In this document: positions 35,801-43,842 of the stretch, in pieces
How the letters are laid out: each line of letters begins with the position of its first letter
Numbering within the stretch: position 1 is the first letter of the stretch
DNA from: Symbiodinium natans
Taxonomy: Eukaryota > Sar > Dinophyceae > Suessiales > Symbiodiniaceae
Direction: 5' to 3'
Length of the DNA: 64,000 nucleotides
Assembly (NCBI GenBank): GCA_905221605.1
Contig: CAJNDS010000524.1
Location: 62,001 to 126,000, forward strand
Program-made: the position numbers and the translations under genes
The notes under the pieces: model-generated
Seen by the model: the letters and a program-made list of their open reading frames with translations, nothing else
Databases searched by the model: none
What the model was told of the DNA's origin: nothing

Positions 35801-36565
35801 AACGCGGTGTATGGTAAAACGATGGAAAACGTAAGAGAACATATAGATTTTGAATTAGTTAATACACCTCAACGTTATCAAAAATGTGTTAATAGTCCTA
35901 CATTTAAACATAGACATATAATTAATGAAAATCTCGTAGGAGTTGAAAAGCTAAAACACACAGTATTATTAAATAAGCCTATATATGCGGGTATGTGTAT
36001 CTTAGACTTATCTAAGTTACATATGTATTCGTTTTATTATGACGTTCTAAAAAAGAAATACGAAGACAACGTAAGATTAATATATACAGATACTGACAGC
36101 TTCGTTATACATACTAAAACGGAAGACATATATGAAGACTTCCAAGAAATAAGTAATCACATGGACTTTAGCGGTTATGATAAAAGTCATAAATGCTATG
36201 ACCCAAAGAATAAGAAGGTATTAGGAAAATTCAAAGATGAATGCGACGGCAAGATAATAACAAGCTTCATAGGATTAAAGCCTAAATCTTATGCGTTCAA
36301 GATACATAATGAACAGAATGAAGAAAAGAAAAGCAAAGGCATAGTAAAACATAAAGTTAAGAAAGAATTCAATTATAAAAGATACGAAGACACCTTAAAC
36401 AATGAATGTATAGATAACAGCGTAACATTCAACAGCATACGTTCAAAAAATCATCAGATATATAGCATAAAACAAACAAAACAAGCTCTAAGCAGCTACG
36501 ACAATAAAAGGTATTACATAAATAACATAGAAAGTTTGCCATATGGGTTTTTTAGCATAAAGTAG
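32821..36565 (+). CDS. polB: Protein-primed family B DNA polymerase, one frame break
   Basis: Replicates the linear element by protein priming. The first open part (32821-34359) ends with a Cys/His zinc-finger-like motif (residues about 371-393) and Exo I 'YGDFECL' (D427, E429). The second frame is open from about 34346 to 36565 and carries 'VRDHCHFTGQYRG', Exo II 'FHNLKNYDAHL', Exo III-type 'YPYDYFTDF', PolA 'YLDANNLYGLAM', PolB 'NNAVYGKTMEN' and PolC 'YTDTDSF' (both Asp present). The halves are offset by +1, with the break between about 34342 and 34358 at an A5 run, as if one base were extra. All catalytic motifs survive. Total about 1,247 codons, usual for Polintons. The ATG lies 15 nt after an early motif, and a strong hairpin follows the stop. 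The break may be mutation, assembly error or recoding. Confidence 0.93.
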
Positions 36566-36568
36566 AAA

Positions 36569-36606
36569 AAATAGATATTGATAAAAATAATTATCAATAT
36601 TTATTT
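36569..36606. terminator. Hairpin at convergent gene ends (polymerase / zinc-finger gene)
   Basis: 16-bp arms (36569-36584 and 36591-36606) with one mismatch and a 6-nt AAATAA loop, starting just after the polymerase stop and facing the end of the minus-strand gene at 36642. Confidence 0.75.
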
Positions 36607-36641
36607 AATTGGCATTGGAACATGCCCAAACGTTATTGATT

Positions 36642-36995
36642 TTAAAATTTTGTCTCTTGCTTCGTCTTGTTTTTTTCTAACTGTCGCGACTTACACTTTT
36701 GAGTTAGGTAATGGCGGGATTTATTCGCCTTTGTGCTTATACACGCACCGCATCTATCACATGTCCAACCGACTTTAAGCTTTGTTTGAAAATAGTCTCT
36801 AAAATATCCGTTTTCCTTGTTCTTCGTGTTATTACTGTCATTTAATGCCTTACGCTTCTGCTCCCGCGTGGGTTCTTCTTCTTTCTCGGTGTCTGTGGTA
36901 AAGCTTCCCGCATCTTCTACCGAATTCCATAGTATATCAAATAATTCGTCGTCTATCACTGACTTTTTGCCATTATGCACAAAAAAGCTTGTCAT
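36642..36995 (-). CDS. Small zinc-finger protein, early class
   Basis: 117 aa from an ATG at 36995. The N-terminal half is acidic and the middle is Lys/Asn-rich. Residues about 78-102 hold a Cys/His finger: 'CDRCG', a basic helix, then 'RHYLTQKC', the same Cys-x2-Cys...His-x4-5-Cys spacing seen in the polymerase N-terminal part and in the protein at 47877. Its upstream region carries the early motif on the minus strand (37009-37034), 13 nt from the ATG. An early DNA-binding regulator or polymerase accessory is possible but unproven. A plus-strand frame across the same DNA (36578-36778) is a shadow. Confidence 0.7.
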   Translation of the reverse strand: MTSFFVHNGKKSVIDDELFDILWNSVEDAGSFTTDTEKEEEPTREQKRKALNDSNNTKNKENGYFRDYFQTKLKVGWTCDRCGACISTKANKSRHYLTQKCKSRQLEKNKTKQETKF

Positions 36996-37008
36996 CCAAT
37001 TATTCTAT

Positions 37009-37034
37009 AAGGCTTCTACTCTTTAAGCCGTTTT
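37009..37034 (-). promoter_or_regulatory. Putative early promoter motif, copy 4 (zinc-finger gene)
   Basis: AAAACGGCTT followed by AAAGAGTAGAAGCCTT on the minus strand. The most diverged copy, but the same length, ending 13 nt before the ATG at 36995. It lies just beyond the integrase stop. Confidence 0.65.
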
Positions 37035-37040
37035 CCCGCG

Positions 37041-37970
37041 TTAATCAACTAACAACAGCTCATGTCTGTTATATTTCTTGCTTCTACCTTCTAATGTATA
37101 ATATTTATTTAGGGTGGTGTCTCTATCTACACCACTTACAGTATATGTCTCACTGCTCCATTTGCTACGGGTCTCCTTCCTCGAACTATAATTTCCTTTT
37201 CCTTTGTCGTATATTTTGACTTTGTCCCCTTCCTCTATTTTAGGAAAATTTCTTAAATATTTTTCTTTCAATACCAAATTAGCTTTCACATTTACTTCGT
37301 TGTCGTCTTCGTGTGCTTTATTCGGTGTATATCCTGTGCTTGAATGAACCATCATATTATTATATTTCTTTAATACTGGTTTCAACATTTCAGACCAACT
37401 ATTTTTGGTAAATTCGGCTCTGTCCCCTATCATTTTCTTAAAGGTTCTTATTGCTCTCTCGGCTACGTTAGCATGTGTCAATGTTACTATATGATTAATA
37501 CCTTCGCCTTTAAAATAATCTTGAAGCTTTTTAGAATTGAAGCTACCTTCATCGTCTGAATAAATACTCATCGGATGCCCTAACGTTTTGAAACATTCTA
37601 AAACTGCATCATATACATCAACACCGTCTTTACTTTTTAATGGGACTACATGAACTTTTTTACTAAATATGTCAATACATAAAAGGGCATATCTTAACTT
37701 ATCCTTCGTTCCTGTGTCTCTCATTAAGCTTTGCATATCCATAATATCAATCTGAAATTCAAACCTGCTAAACGGTGCAGAATAACTATTAAAGTTTTTA
37801 TATCCTTTCTTTTGTTTATTAGGTTGTTTCTTCACCCAATCTTTAACGAATTGAAGACTAACACCTGCACCATCTTTATTAGCTTCCTTGTATAAACTTT
37901 GAATACTACCGTAACCACGTTCTAAATCATAATATATATTGCTTAATATTTCTTCCTTGCTTAAACTCAT
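37041..37970 (-). CDS. int: RVE-type (retroviral-like) integrase
   Basis: 309 aa from the ATG at 37970 (MSLSKEEILS). The open frame extends upstream to 38087, but that part has no matching signals. Order: an N-terminal helical region; the RNase H-like DDE core with 'QIDIMDM' (D75), 'IYSDDEG' (D139) and 'ANVAERAIRTFKK' (E171); then a C-terminal SH3/chromodomain-like part with 'EEGDKVKIYDKG' and 'KWSSETYTV'. This is the arrangement of Polinton integrases, which join the element ends to host DNA and yield the 5-6 bp duplication. A TCTA (37979-37982) lies 8 nt before the ATG, which groups it with the late/structural genes and would fit packaging of integrase in the particle. Confidence 0.92.
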   Translation of the reverse strand: MSLSKEEILSNIYYDLERGYGSIQSLYKEANKDGAGVSLQFVKDWVKKQPNKQKKGYKNFNSYSAPFSRFEFQIDIMDMQSLMRDTGTKDKLRYALLCIDIFSKKVHVVPLKSKDGVDVYDAVLECFKTLGHPMSIYSDDEGSFNSKKLQDYFKGEGINHIVTLTHANVAERAIRTFKKMIGDRAEFTKNSWSEMLKPVLKKYNNMMVHSSTGYTPNKAHEDDNEVNVKANLVLKEKYLRNFPKIEEGDKVKIYDKGKGNYSSRKETRSKWSSETYTVSGVDRDTTLNKYYTLEGRSKKYNRHELLLVD

Positions 37971-38011
37971 ATAAAGAGTAGAGAAAAGAAGTAATGATAT
38001 AAAAGGACTTA

Positions 38012-38037
38012 AAAACGACTTAAAGACTTGACGCCTT
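38012..38037 (+). promoter_or_regulatory. Putative early promoter motif, copy 2
   Basis: AAAACGACTT followed by AAAGACTTGACGCCTT, ending 14 nt before the ATG at 38052. A partial 'aaaaggactt' repeat lies 11 nt further upstream. Confidence 0.75.
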
Positions 38038-38051
38038 CTTATGTTAGTGAG

Positions 38052-38607
38052 ATGAAGGCTTGTATTTACAATTGTCCTAACTGTCAAAAGTTAAAAAACC
38101 TTGAGTTGTGCTTTCCTGATAATGTCAATGACAATATTAAGGAATTCCTAACTTGTTCTGATATTATTGACAATGATGTTTATGATGACCTATACCTGTT
38201 TGCTCGGATGTATCCCTTAGACTTAACCCAGAAAGAAATAAAGCGTTGCTGTTTTGATTTCAGAACAGACCCAAACCTTTTTCGTAAATATATCAATACT
38301 AATACAATGGAACACATTAAAACCATATATGATAATTTTTATGACTTACACTTTTGCGTATTTTAATAAACGTGCTACTTGTTTCGGTGACTTATTCTTT
38401 TACAACAACAAGATGTATAGTGAAGTTTATATAATACTTGAAATCGTTATAGACATATATTTATTCAAGAAGAACACCAGATGTAAGCCTCACGATTATA
38501 AGTTCTTCAAACATGATATTGATGGAGAAATATTTGATATAATGGAACAACAAGCGGAAAGTATGTTGTCATGTAAAACAGACAAAAATATTATAAAACA
38601 AACCTAA
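38052..38607 (+). CDS. Unknown early protein, frame-broken (about 185 codons)
   Basis: Starts at the ATG at 38052 (MKACIYNCPNCQKL), which gives a Cys-x4-Cys-x2-Cys cluster at the N-terminus. The first frame stops at 38366 after 104 aa. The next frame (+1) is open across the same point and continues in matching style to 38607 ('FNKRATCFGDLFFYNN' onward). The break is at GTA TTTT AATAA: removing one T restores one reading frame. It could be a one-base insertion or a +1 slip of a Phe tRNA at TTT-TAA. An early motif lies 14 nt upstream and a hairpin overlaps the final stop. I do not recognise the family; Cys motifs suggest metal binding. Confidence 0.6.
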
Positions 38608-38632
38608 TTATTAATAAGCTATATTAATAATT
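38605..38632. terminator. Intercistronic hairpin
   Basis: Perfect 11-bp arms, AATTATTAATA (38606-38616) and its complement (38622-38632), with a 5-nt loop. It spans exactly from the stop of one gene to the ATG of the next. Confidence 0.7.
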
Positions 38633-39076
38633 ATGTTTAACACCACACGTTTAAAGGTATGTTATGTTATACCGTTAATCATGGGAAGTTCAACATCAAC
38701 CCAACAAACAAACACAGAACCTTTAATAAATCCTTCTGCGAAAATAAAAAATCCTAAACCTATACGCGTTCATCCTAAATTCTCATTAGGCGAATGCATA
38801 TTTACAATTGAGAACCCCGAACTCTACAGAGACCACTCGTGCAAAGTAATATTTAAATATGTTGTAAATGATGAAGTTTGTAAAGATATACGAGGTAAGG
38901 TAATAAAAGATATATTGAACGGAGTTTCGCATTATACCCAATGGCATTTAAGAACATATATACCCATTGAAAACGAAGATAAAGATAATTGGTTTTTATT
39001 CAAAACCACGCTCGGAAATATTGAAGAAACAATAGCAATTTACAAATTAAATAACTTTTCATGTTATATTTATTGA
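38633..39076 (+). CDS. Unknown 147-aa protein, possible myristoylation start
   Basis: Starts at the ATG at 38633, directly after a hairpin. An alternative ATG at 38681 would begin MGSSTSTQQ, which fits an N-myristoylation signal (Met-Gly with Ser at position 6) and would give 131 aa. The C-terminal two thirds are mixed beta/helix with 'IFKYVVNDEVCKDIRGKV' and no motif I recognise. It shows neither the early motif nor TCTA. It ends at a hairpin shared with the convergent gene at 39113. A membrane-associated or virion role is possible for the short form only. Confidence 0.6.
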   Translation: MFNTTRLKVCYVIPLIMGSSTSTQQTNTEPLINPSAKIKNPKPIRVHPKFSLGECIFTIENPELYRDHSCKVIFKYVVNDEVCKDIRGKVIKDILNGVSHYTQWHLRTYIPIENEDKDNWFLFKTTLGNIEETIAIYKLNNFSCYIY

Positions 39077-39079
39077 TGA

Positions 39080-39107
39080 GTTTTAATATTACAACTAATA
39101 TTAAAAC
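39080..39107. terminator. Hairpin at convergent gene ends
   Basis: Perfect 12-bp arms (39080-39091 and 39096-39107) around a CAAC loop, between the plus gene ending at 39076 and the minus gene ending at 39113. Confidence 0.8.
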
Positions 39108-39112
39108 CTATC

Positions 39113-39433
39113 TCACTCGCTAATAGTTTTACATTCATACTTTTCGTTTTCCTTGTTAAACTCAATTTCATAATATTTTAGGGTTTCTTCTTTTGGGACT
39201 TTTATTTCTTTCTTATTCAATCTATCCATGTAGGTTTTCCGCTTCTTCTCCCATTCAACTTTATCGGTTGGTTTTGACGTTGTGCTCTTTTCATAAGTGC
39301 TTTGTTTCTTAACATTATCCTTAACTAACTGTTTAACAAGTCCTAAAATCTCATTAATTTTTAATTGTGTCATGTTGTGGTTTTCTACAATAGTGTTATA
39401 AATCTCATCTGTGCTCACCTTACCCTCGGTCAT
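39113..39433 (-). CDS. Unknown small helical protein (106 aa)
   Basis: ATG at 39433. Highly charged and helical, with heptad-like spacing in 'MTQLKINEILGLVKQL' and a Lys/Glu-rich C-terminal half. No family recognised. It follows the 100-aa gene with a 24-nt gap and belongs to a minus-strand cluster of small genes (39113-40627). It may be an accessory or assembly protein. Confidence 0.55.
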   Translation of the reverse strand: MTEGKVSTDEIYNTIVENHNMTQLKINEILGLVKQLVKDNVKKQSTYEKSTTSKPTDKVEWEKKRKTYMDRLNKKEIKVPKEETLKYYEIEFNKENEKYECKTISE

Positions 39434-39457
39434 ATACGTTATTACGTATTCTACCCT

Positions 39458-39760
39458 TTAGACCCTGATAATCTCCTCAATATCGGCATCGCTCAAGGGT
39501 TCTTTTACGTGTTGAATACACCACCCTTTCGGCTTCAAGTGTTCAATTATATTTTTAATGTGTGCTTCCGTCTGTGGTTTTCTTAAGTCAATCTGTGCCC
39601 AAACGAATTTAAATGTTTCGGGTTCATACTTCAATAATCTTTGTTCCCATCCTAAACTTGTCCAACAATCTAAATCAATACCCGTAACATAATAATCACA
39701 TTTTTCAGCTACTTTTTGAATATTCATTTTGTTCTGGTAAATGTTTAGAAGTTTTTCCAT
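39458..39760 (-). CDS. Unknown 100-aa protein
   Basis: ATG at 39760, overlapping the upstream 77-aa gene by 56 nt; a second Met (39727) would cut this to 23 nt. Contains 'YYVTGIDLDCWTSLGWEQ' and 'FVWAQIDLRKPQTEAH', Trp-rich and acidic, slightly like nucleotide- or SAM-binding folds, but too short to assign. The ORF is AT-rich like its neighbours and open on the strand of the whole cluster. Confidence 0.5.
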   Translation of the reverse strand: MEKLLNIYQNKMNIQKVAEKCDYYVTGIDLDCWTSLGWEQRLLKYEPETFKFVWAQIDLRKPQTEAHIKNIIEHLKPKGWCIQHVKEPLSDADIEEIIRV

Positions 39761-39938
39761 ATAAAATATATGTTAAATGTTTTTCCCGACATCTAACGCA
39801 CGTTTTACATACTTTGTCGTAACAACCAATAAAATAAGATTTAGGAACATGACTACGACAGTATTTGCAAAATCCGATGTCTTGATTATAGCCTTCGTTT
39901 GGTTCGTTTGTTAATTTAAATTCTACTATATTACTCAT
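39705..39938 (-). CDS. Small Cys-rich zinc-binding protein (77 aa)
   Basis: ATG at 39938 after an ATTAATA leader. Contains 'GFCKYCRSHVPKSYF' then 'CYDKVCKTCVRCREKH', a treble-clef- or HNH-like Cys cluster (C-x2-C, about 13 residues, C-x4-C-x2-C-x2-C). The start lies just after a strong hairpin (39940-39969). Function unknown. Confidence 0.6.
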   Translation of the reverse strand: MSNIVEFKLTNEPNEGYNQDIGFCKYCRSHVPKSYFIGCYDKVCKTCVRCREKHLTYILYGKTSKHLPEQNEYSKSS

Positions 39939-39939
39939 A

Positions 39940-39969
39940 TTAATAATAATAACAATTTATTATTATTAA
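39940..39969. terminator. Hairpin upstream of the 77-aa gene
   Basis: Perfect 13-bp arms (39940-39952 and 39957-39969) with a CAAT loop. On the minus strand it lies after the end of the 114-aa gene (stop at 40122) and before the 77-aa gene. Confidence 0.75.
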
Positions 39970-40121
39970 AATCCATAGGAACAAACTAATTAAGCAACTG
40001 CTTATGAGATGCTATTGAATGTGACGCACTACTTTCCCCTTTCATGTCTATCCAATGTGAAACAACGGGGCTCTGTGCTTGGGGGCAACTGTCATAATCT
40101 AATAAAAACAAACCTTCAATG

Positions 40122-40466
40122 TCAATCCATACTGTTTAATCCTAAGTTCCTTTTTAGCTCCTCTACTTCTTTTTCTAACACCTGTATTCTTTCTTCGGGC
40201 GTTGGTTTTCGCGAACCGAACCCTGTATCTACAGTATCAACATCTTCCTTATCTTTCATATTAGTTTTAAAAATAGCGTTTCCGTCGGGTGTCGTTCCTC
40301 TGCCCATTTTCCAACTACTCCTATTCTCTACCTGATTAACTACGACGTTACCCTGTTTATCTGTTGTTGTTTTAGTTTGTTTATACAATGCCTTTTTACC
40401 ACATCTACAAAAGTTACAATCAACACTACTTTTATCAATGTGAAACCCTCCGCTGTTCTCTTCCAT
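40122..40466 (-). CDS. Unknown 114-aa protein with C-terminal coiled coil
   Basis: ATG at 40466. The N-terminus has a small Cys/His cluster ('HIDKSSVDCNFCRCGKK'), the middle is polar and Thr/Lys-rich, and the last ~25 residues form a Leu-heptad helix ('RIQVLEKEVEELKRNLG'). TCTA (40477-40480) lies 10 nt before the ATG, inside the end of the upstream 51-aa frame, grouping it with the late genes. A trimerising or scaffolding role is possible. The 180 bp after it (39970-40121) hold no gene. Confidence 0.6.
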   Translation of the reverse strand: MEENSGGFHIDKSSVDCNFCRCGKKALYKQTKTTTDKQGNVVVNQVENRSSWKMGRGTTPDGNAIFKTNMKDKEDVDTVDTGFGSRKPTPEERIQVLEKEVEELKRNLGLNSMD

Positions 40467-40471
40467 TAATA

Positions 40472-40627
40472 TTATTTAGATTTTTTCATATTTTTAAGAT
40501 AATAACAAACGGCTTTCAAGAACTCTAACAAACTACGACAACACATTCTGTATCTTGGTGTTTTTATTACTTCGTCTAATTTCTCTATCTCGTCTATTAC
40601 ATCTATATAGTTTTTGTAGTTATACAT
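40472..40627 (-). CDS. Small 51-aa protein
   Basis: Read directly from the minus strand: ATG at 40627, stop at 40472-40474. It begins MYNYKNYIDVIDEIEKLDEV, then a basic Cys pair ('RYRMCCRSLLEFLK') and a Lys tail. It fits tightly between the packaging ATPase (divergent, 40667) and the 114-aa gene, with 5 nt to the latter's start codon. Composition matches the element. No family recognised. Confidence 0.5.
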   Translation of the reverse strand: MYNYKNYIDVIDEIEKLDEVIKTPRYRMCCRSLLEFLKAVCYYLKNMKKSK

Positions 40628-40666
40628 ATATTAAATAACGATATAATTTTCTATGTATTAATAATA

Positions 40667-41461
40667 ATGTCAAACATTCCAATAGTTAAACCTGTCAATG
40701 TCAAAGAATACGAGTTCAAACAGTCCAAGTATGAAGTAGCTCCAAGATTACCTTTCAGTCAAACAATAACTGGGCCTTCTGGAAGTGGTAAAGGTATTTT
40801 ACTACAGTCGATGATATTAGACATTTATAAGGACGTCTTCGCGAGAATATACGTATGGTCGCCCTCTGTTTCAATTGACCCTAACTGGACTCCTGTTAAA
40901 AGGTATATTCAAAACGAACTCAAGGTAGATTTAGAAAAAGAAAAAGTATTCTTCGATGAATATAACCCCTCTGAATTAGAAGAAGTTATAAACAGACAAC
41001 ATAAAATAACTGAGTATCAAAAGAAGAACGGACACAAGCAATTGCATTCAATATTAATAATTGTGGATGACTTCGCCGACTCGAAGGAATTTTCAAGAAA
41101 TTCGCCTTTATTAAATCAATTATATGTGAGAGGAAGACATAAAGCGATTTGCATTATAACAGCAACGCAAAAATTTAACGCGTTGTCTCCAATCATTCGT
41201 GTCAATAGTCGTCAGTTGTTCTTCTTTAGATTAAGGAATTACAAAGAAATAGAAACAATGGTTGAGGAATTAAGCGCCGTATTGATTAAAAAATCTTCTG
41301 TAGCAGATACTAAAAATCTTGCAGAAGCAAAGAAATTATTATTGGAAGTGTATAATTTAGCAGCAGAAGAACCATATAGTTTTTTGTTCATTAACTTAAT
41401 GAAAGCAGATGTTAATGATATGTTTTATAAAAGATTTGATGCTAAATTAATTATTGATTAA
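40667..41461 (+). CDS. FtsK/HerA-type DNA packaging ATPase
   Basis: 264 aa. Pumps element DNA into the capsid. Walker A is 'TGPSGSGKG' near residue 35 and Walker B is 'SILIIVDDFAD' near residue 127, followed by the conserved 'LYVRGRHKAICIITATQKF' region with the sensor-like Thr/Gln and an Arg near 'RGRH'. This is the compact A32-like ATPase found in Polintons, virophages and giant viruses. TCTA (40650-40653) lies 13 nt before the ATG. The stop overlaps a 14-bp hairpin shared with the convergent tail-fibre gene. Divergent from the 51-aa gene. Confidence 0.92.
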   Translation: MSNIPIVKPVNVKEYEFKQSKYEVAPRLPFSQTITGPSGSGKGILLQSMILDIYKDVFARIYVWSPSVSIDPNWTPVKRYIQNELKVDLEKEKVFFDEYNPSELEEVINRQHKITEYQKKNGHKQLHSILIIVDDFADSKEFSRNSPLLNQLYVRGRHKAICIITATQKFNALSPIIRVNSRQLFFFRLRNYKEIETMVEELSAVLIKKSSVADTKNLAEAKKLLLEVYNLAAEEPYSFLFINLMKADVNDMFYKRFDAKLIID

Positions 41462-41491
41462 TAATATTATGATATTTTAATATTATTAATC
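41456..41491. terminator. Hairpin at convergent gene ends (ATPase / tail fibre)
   Basis: Perfect 14-bp arms (41456-41469 and 41478-41491) with an 8-nt loop. The arms contain the stop codons of both converging genes. Confidence 0.85.
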
Positions 41492-43807
41492 GCTCTCGCT
41501 TTTTCCCTTGCCTTTACCTTTCAATTTATTTATTTCCTTCTTCAACTTTTCCACTTCATTTATTGTTGCTTGTAAAGCACTCCATAAAATTGGTGTAGTT
41601 GTTGTATAATCGAATTTTAAATATCCATCCGTTCCCTCTTTGACTACATTCTGCCATTCATCTGGCATCTTCTTCGTTTCCATGAAATCGTTAGCAATAA
41701 ATCCTACACACGATTTACCCTGTAGTCTGTCATCAATGAAATGATATGTCTTAGGCTTAATATATTTTACTAATTCTACTGCTTTTTTGCTATTTAGTTC
41801 TTTTATGTCTTTCTTTAATCTTTTATCGGATGAAGGAATTAATGACCCCGTATATGAAAGGTCGCCATAAACATCAACACCTGTATTTGTTGCGTCTAAC
41901 CTTGATAAATTATTATTACTTCGTCTAATAAATCCATCATCATCTGGATTATTAATTAATACTCTTTGTTGTCCTGACACATCAGTATTTGTAATTTCCA
42001 GTTGTCCGACTAATGTGACTTTTCCATCCGTTACAGATATTTCGGGCGTTGATGCTTCTAAACCAACTATCATTTTAATTTCTCCTAATGCATCGCCGTT
42101 TCTCATAATCAGTTTGTATTGAGTGTCTAATATTTCTTTAAACTCACTACTGTTCTGAAACATAAAACGACCCCAACTAATAACATCCGCTTCACCAACG
42201 ATATTACCAATACTATTAAAAGTTAAGTTATTTGTAACTGTTCTATTAATTGTAATTCCGTTAGTGTCGTTTAATTGTAGTGCTATTGTTCCTGTTGTAG
42301 GGTCGGTTGTTCTATTTGATTGCAACGAAAAATTAATTTCTTCCGTTGATATTACGTTTAACGAATTATTAGCATCGATACGCTGAAAAATTCTGCCTGA
42401 ATTATTAACATAAATATCTCCATTAAATGTTGATGTGCTTTGAAACGAGGCTGTTCCGCCAAAATTACTATTGCCACCCGATACAGTTAATTTATTTGAA
42501 CCTTGAATAGCTCCAATACCTAAACTTAAACAATAAACACCGTTACCATTAGCAGTATTTAATAAAAGCAATGATGAACTGTCGTTGCTTGTATTGTAAG
42601 CGTTAATACCGAATGAAATAAATTTCAAATACCCTTGTGCGTTTTTCACGCACATTACATTCGACGCATCTGTTGTATCTTTATAAAATGTAAGTCCTGA
42701 ATTATTAGAAATATTATAATTTTCACCATAAAAATTTAAATCATTTGATAAGTCTAAATTACCATCCACTTTTAAATTTTGTCTAACAATAGCATTATCA
42801 ACAACATCCAAATTATACCCGCTTGTTAATGTTTCCGTTCCTGTATCTACTAATAAGGAATGTGATTTAACATATTGATTAGCATTATTATTTAAATTTA
42901 AAATCCTACCTGTATCACCGACGGAATTATAACAATCGATATTATCATTATTAAAAGTAATATAATTATCAGTATTTCTAACGGTAAATGATAAATTAGC
43001 ATCTGCGGTATTCTCTACTACTAAACCACCTGTTGGTGTTTCTATTTTACCACTCATTTTATAACCTGCGTTGTTATTAGTTAAATCTAATTGTTTAATT
43101 GCATCGTCTGATGTATTATTACAAAATATTTTATCACCTTGTAAAGTTATATAACTCGTTGCGTTCTTAAACTCCGCTAATACTTTATCACCTCCTCCTG
43201 TCTGATTGCTAAATAACACTCCTTCCACTGGGGAAATATTTATTGTTGAATTATTTAATGTTAATCCACTATGAATAATCGTAGGGGCGGAACAATCAAT
43301 AATAGGATTGACACTAAATCTATTGGCAAAATCACTTACTGGAACTCTTAAAGCGAGTAAATTATCTATTTCCGTTGTTGTGTATGTGTCGCCTCCTCCC
43401 GCTCCTGCTATTAATCCATCTACCTCGGTTTTATTGTAATAGTTTGTCCCTAACTGTGTGTTGTTCTGGTAATTTGTTGATAAATTTGTGTCTATTTGAG
43501 TTTGTGTGTAATAATTCGTAAAGGTTGAGTCTATTTCTGTTTTATTGTAAAATGTGCTCGTTAAGGTGGTGTTTGTTTGATACTCCGTATCTCATAAGTG
43601 CCTTAAAGAACTGATATTATGAAAGTTTTGTAGTTGCTTTGTATTCAAAACATCTATAGAGTCGGTGTTTGCTTGTATGTTTGAAGAATTCGCGGTGTTG
43701 ATGTCTCCTAATTCTGTTTTTGTGGCATATAACAAAGAAATGTCTGTTCCACCAACAATAACATTATCTGCTGTAAGTGTATTTGTGTTGTTTAAAGTAA
43801 GAACCAT
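41486..43807 (-). CDS. Tail-fibre-like protein with S74 intramolecular chaperone, in-frame TGA
   Basis: One frame of 774 codons from the ATG at 43807 to 41486, interrupted once by TGA (43592-43594) after 71 codons. No ATG follows the TGA in frame for a long way, so a single gene is the simplest reading. The N-terminal third has phage-fibre-like repeats ('FYNKTEID', 'YYTQTQIDT', 'YYNKTEVDG'). The middle is a long beta-rich Asn/Thr-rich stalk. The C-terminus has 'SDKRLKKDIKEL', the Ser/Lys autocleavage signature of the peptidase S74 trimerisation chaperone, then a coiled coil and a basic tail. S74 domains trimerise fibres and then cut themselves off; here this suggests a receptor-binding spike. 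TCTA (43821-43824) lies 13 nt before the ATG. Confidence 0.85.
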
Positions 43808-43842
43808 TATTAAATTAATTTAGATAATTAATGTAACAATGT

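Noticed and set aside
36578-36778. Plus-strand 66-aa frame after the polymerase
   Set aside because: It covers the terminator hairpin and is the shadow of the minus-strand zinc-finger gene.
37971-38087. N-terminal extension of the integrase to 38087
   Set aside because: It overlaps the early motif and start of the divergent gene at 38052, and lacks the TCTA leader found before the ATG at 37970.
41486-43228. Tail fibre starting at GTG 43228 as a separate 580-aa gene
   Set aside because: The same frame is open upstream to the TGA at 43592 and, beyond it, to a well-placed ATG at 43807 with a TCTA signal.
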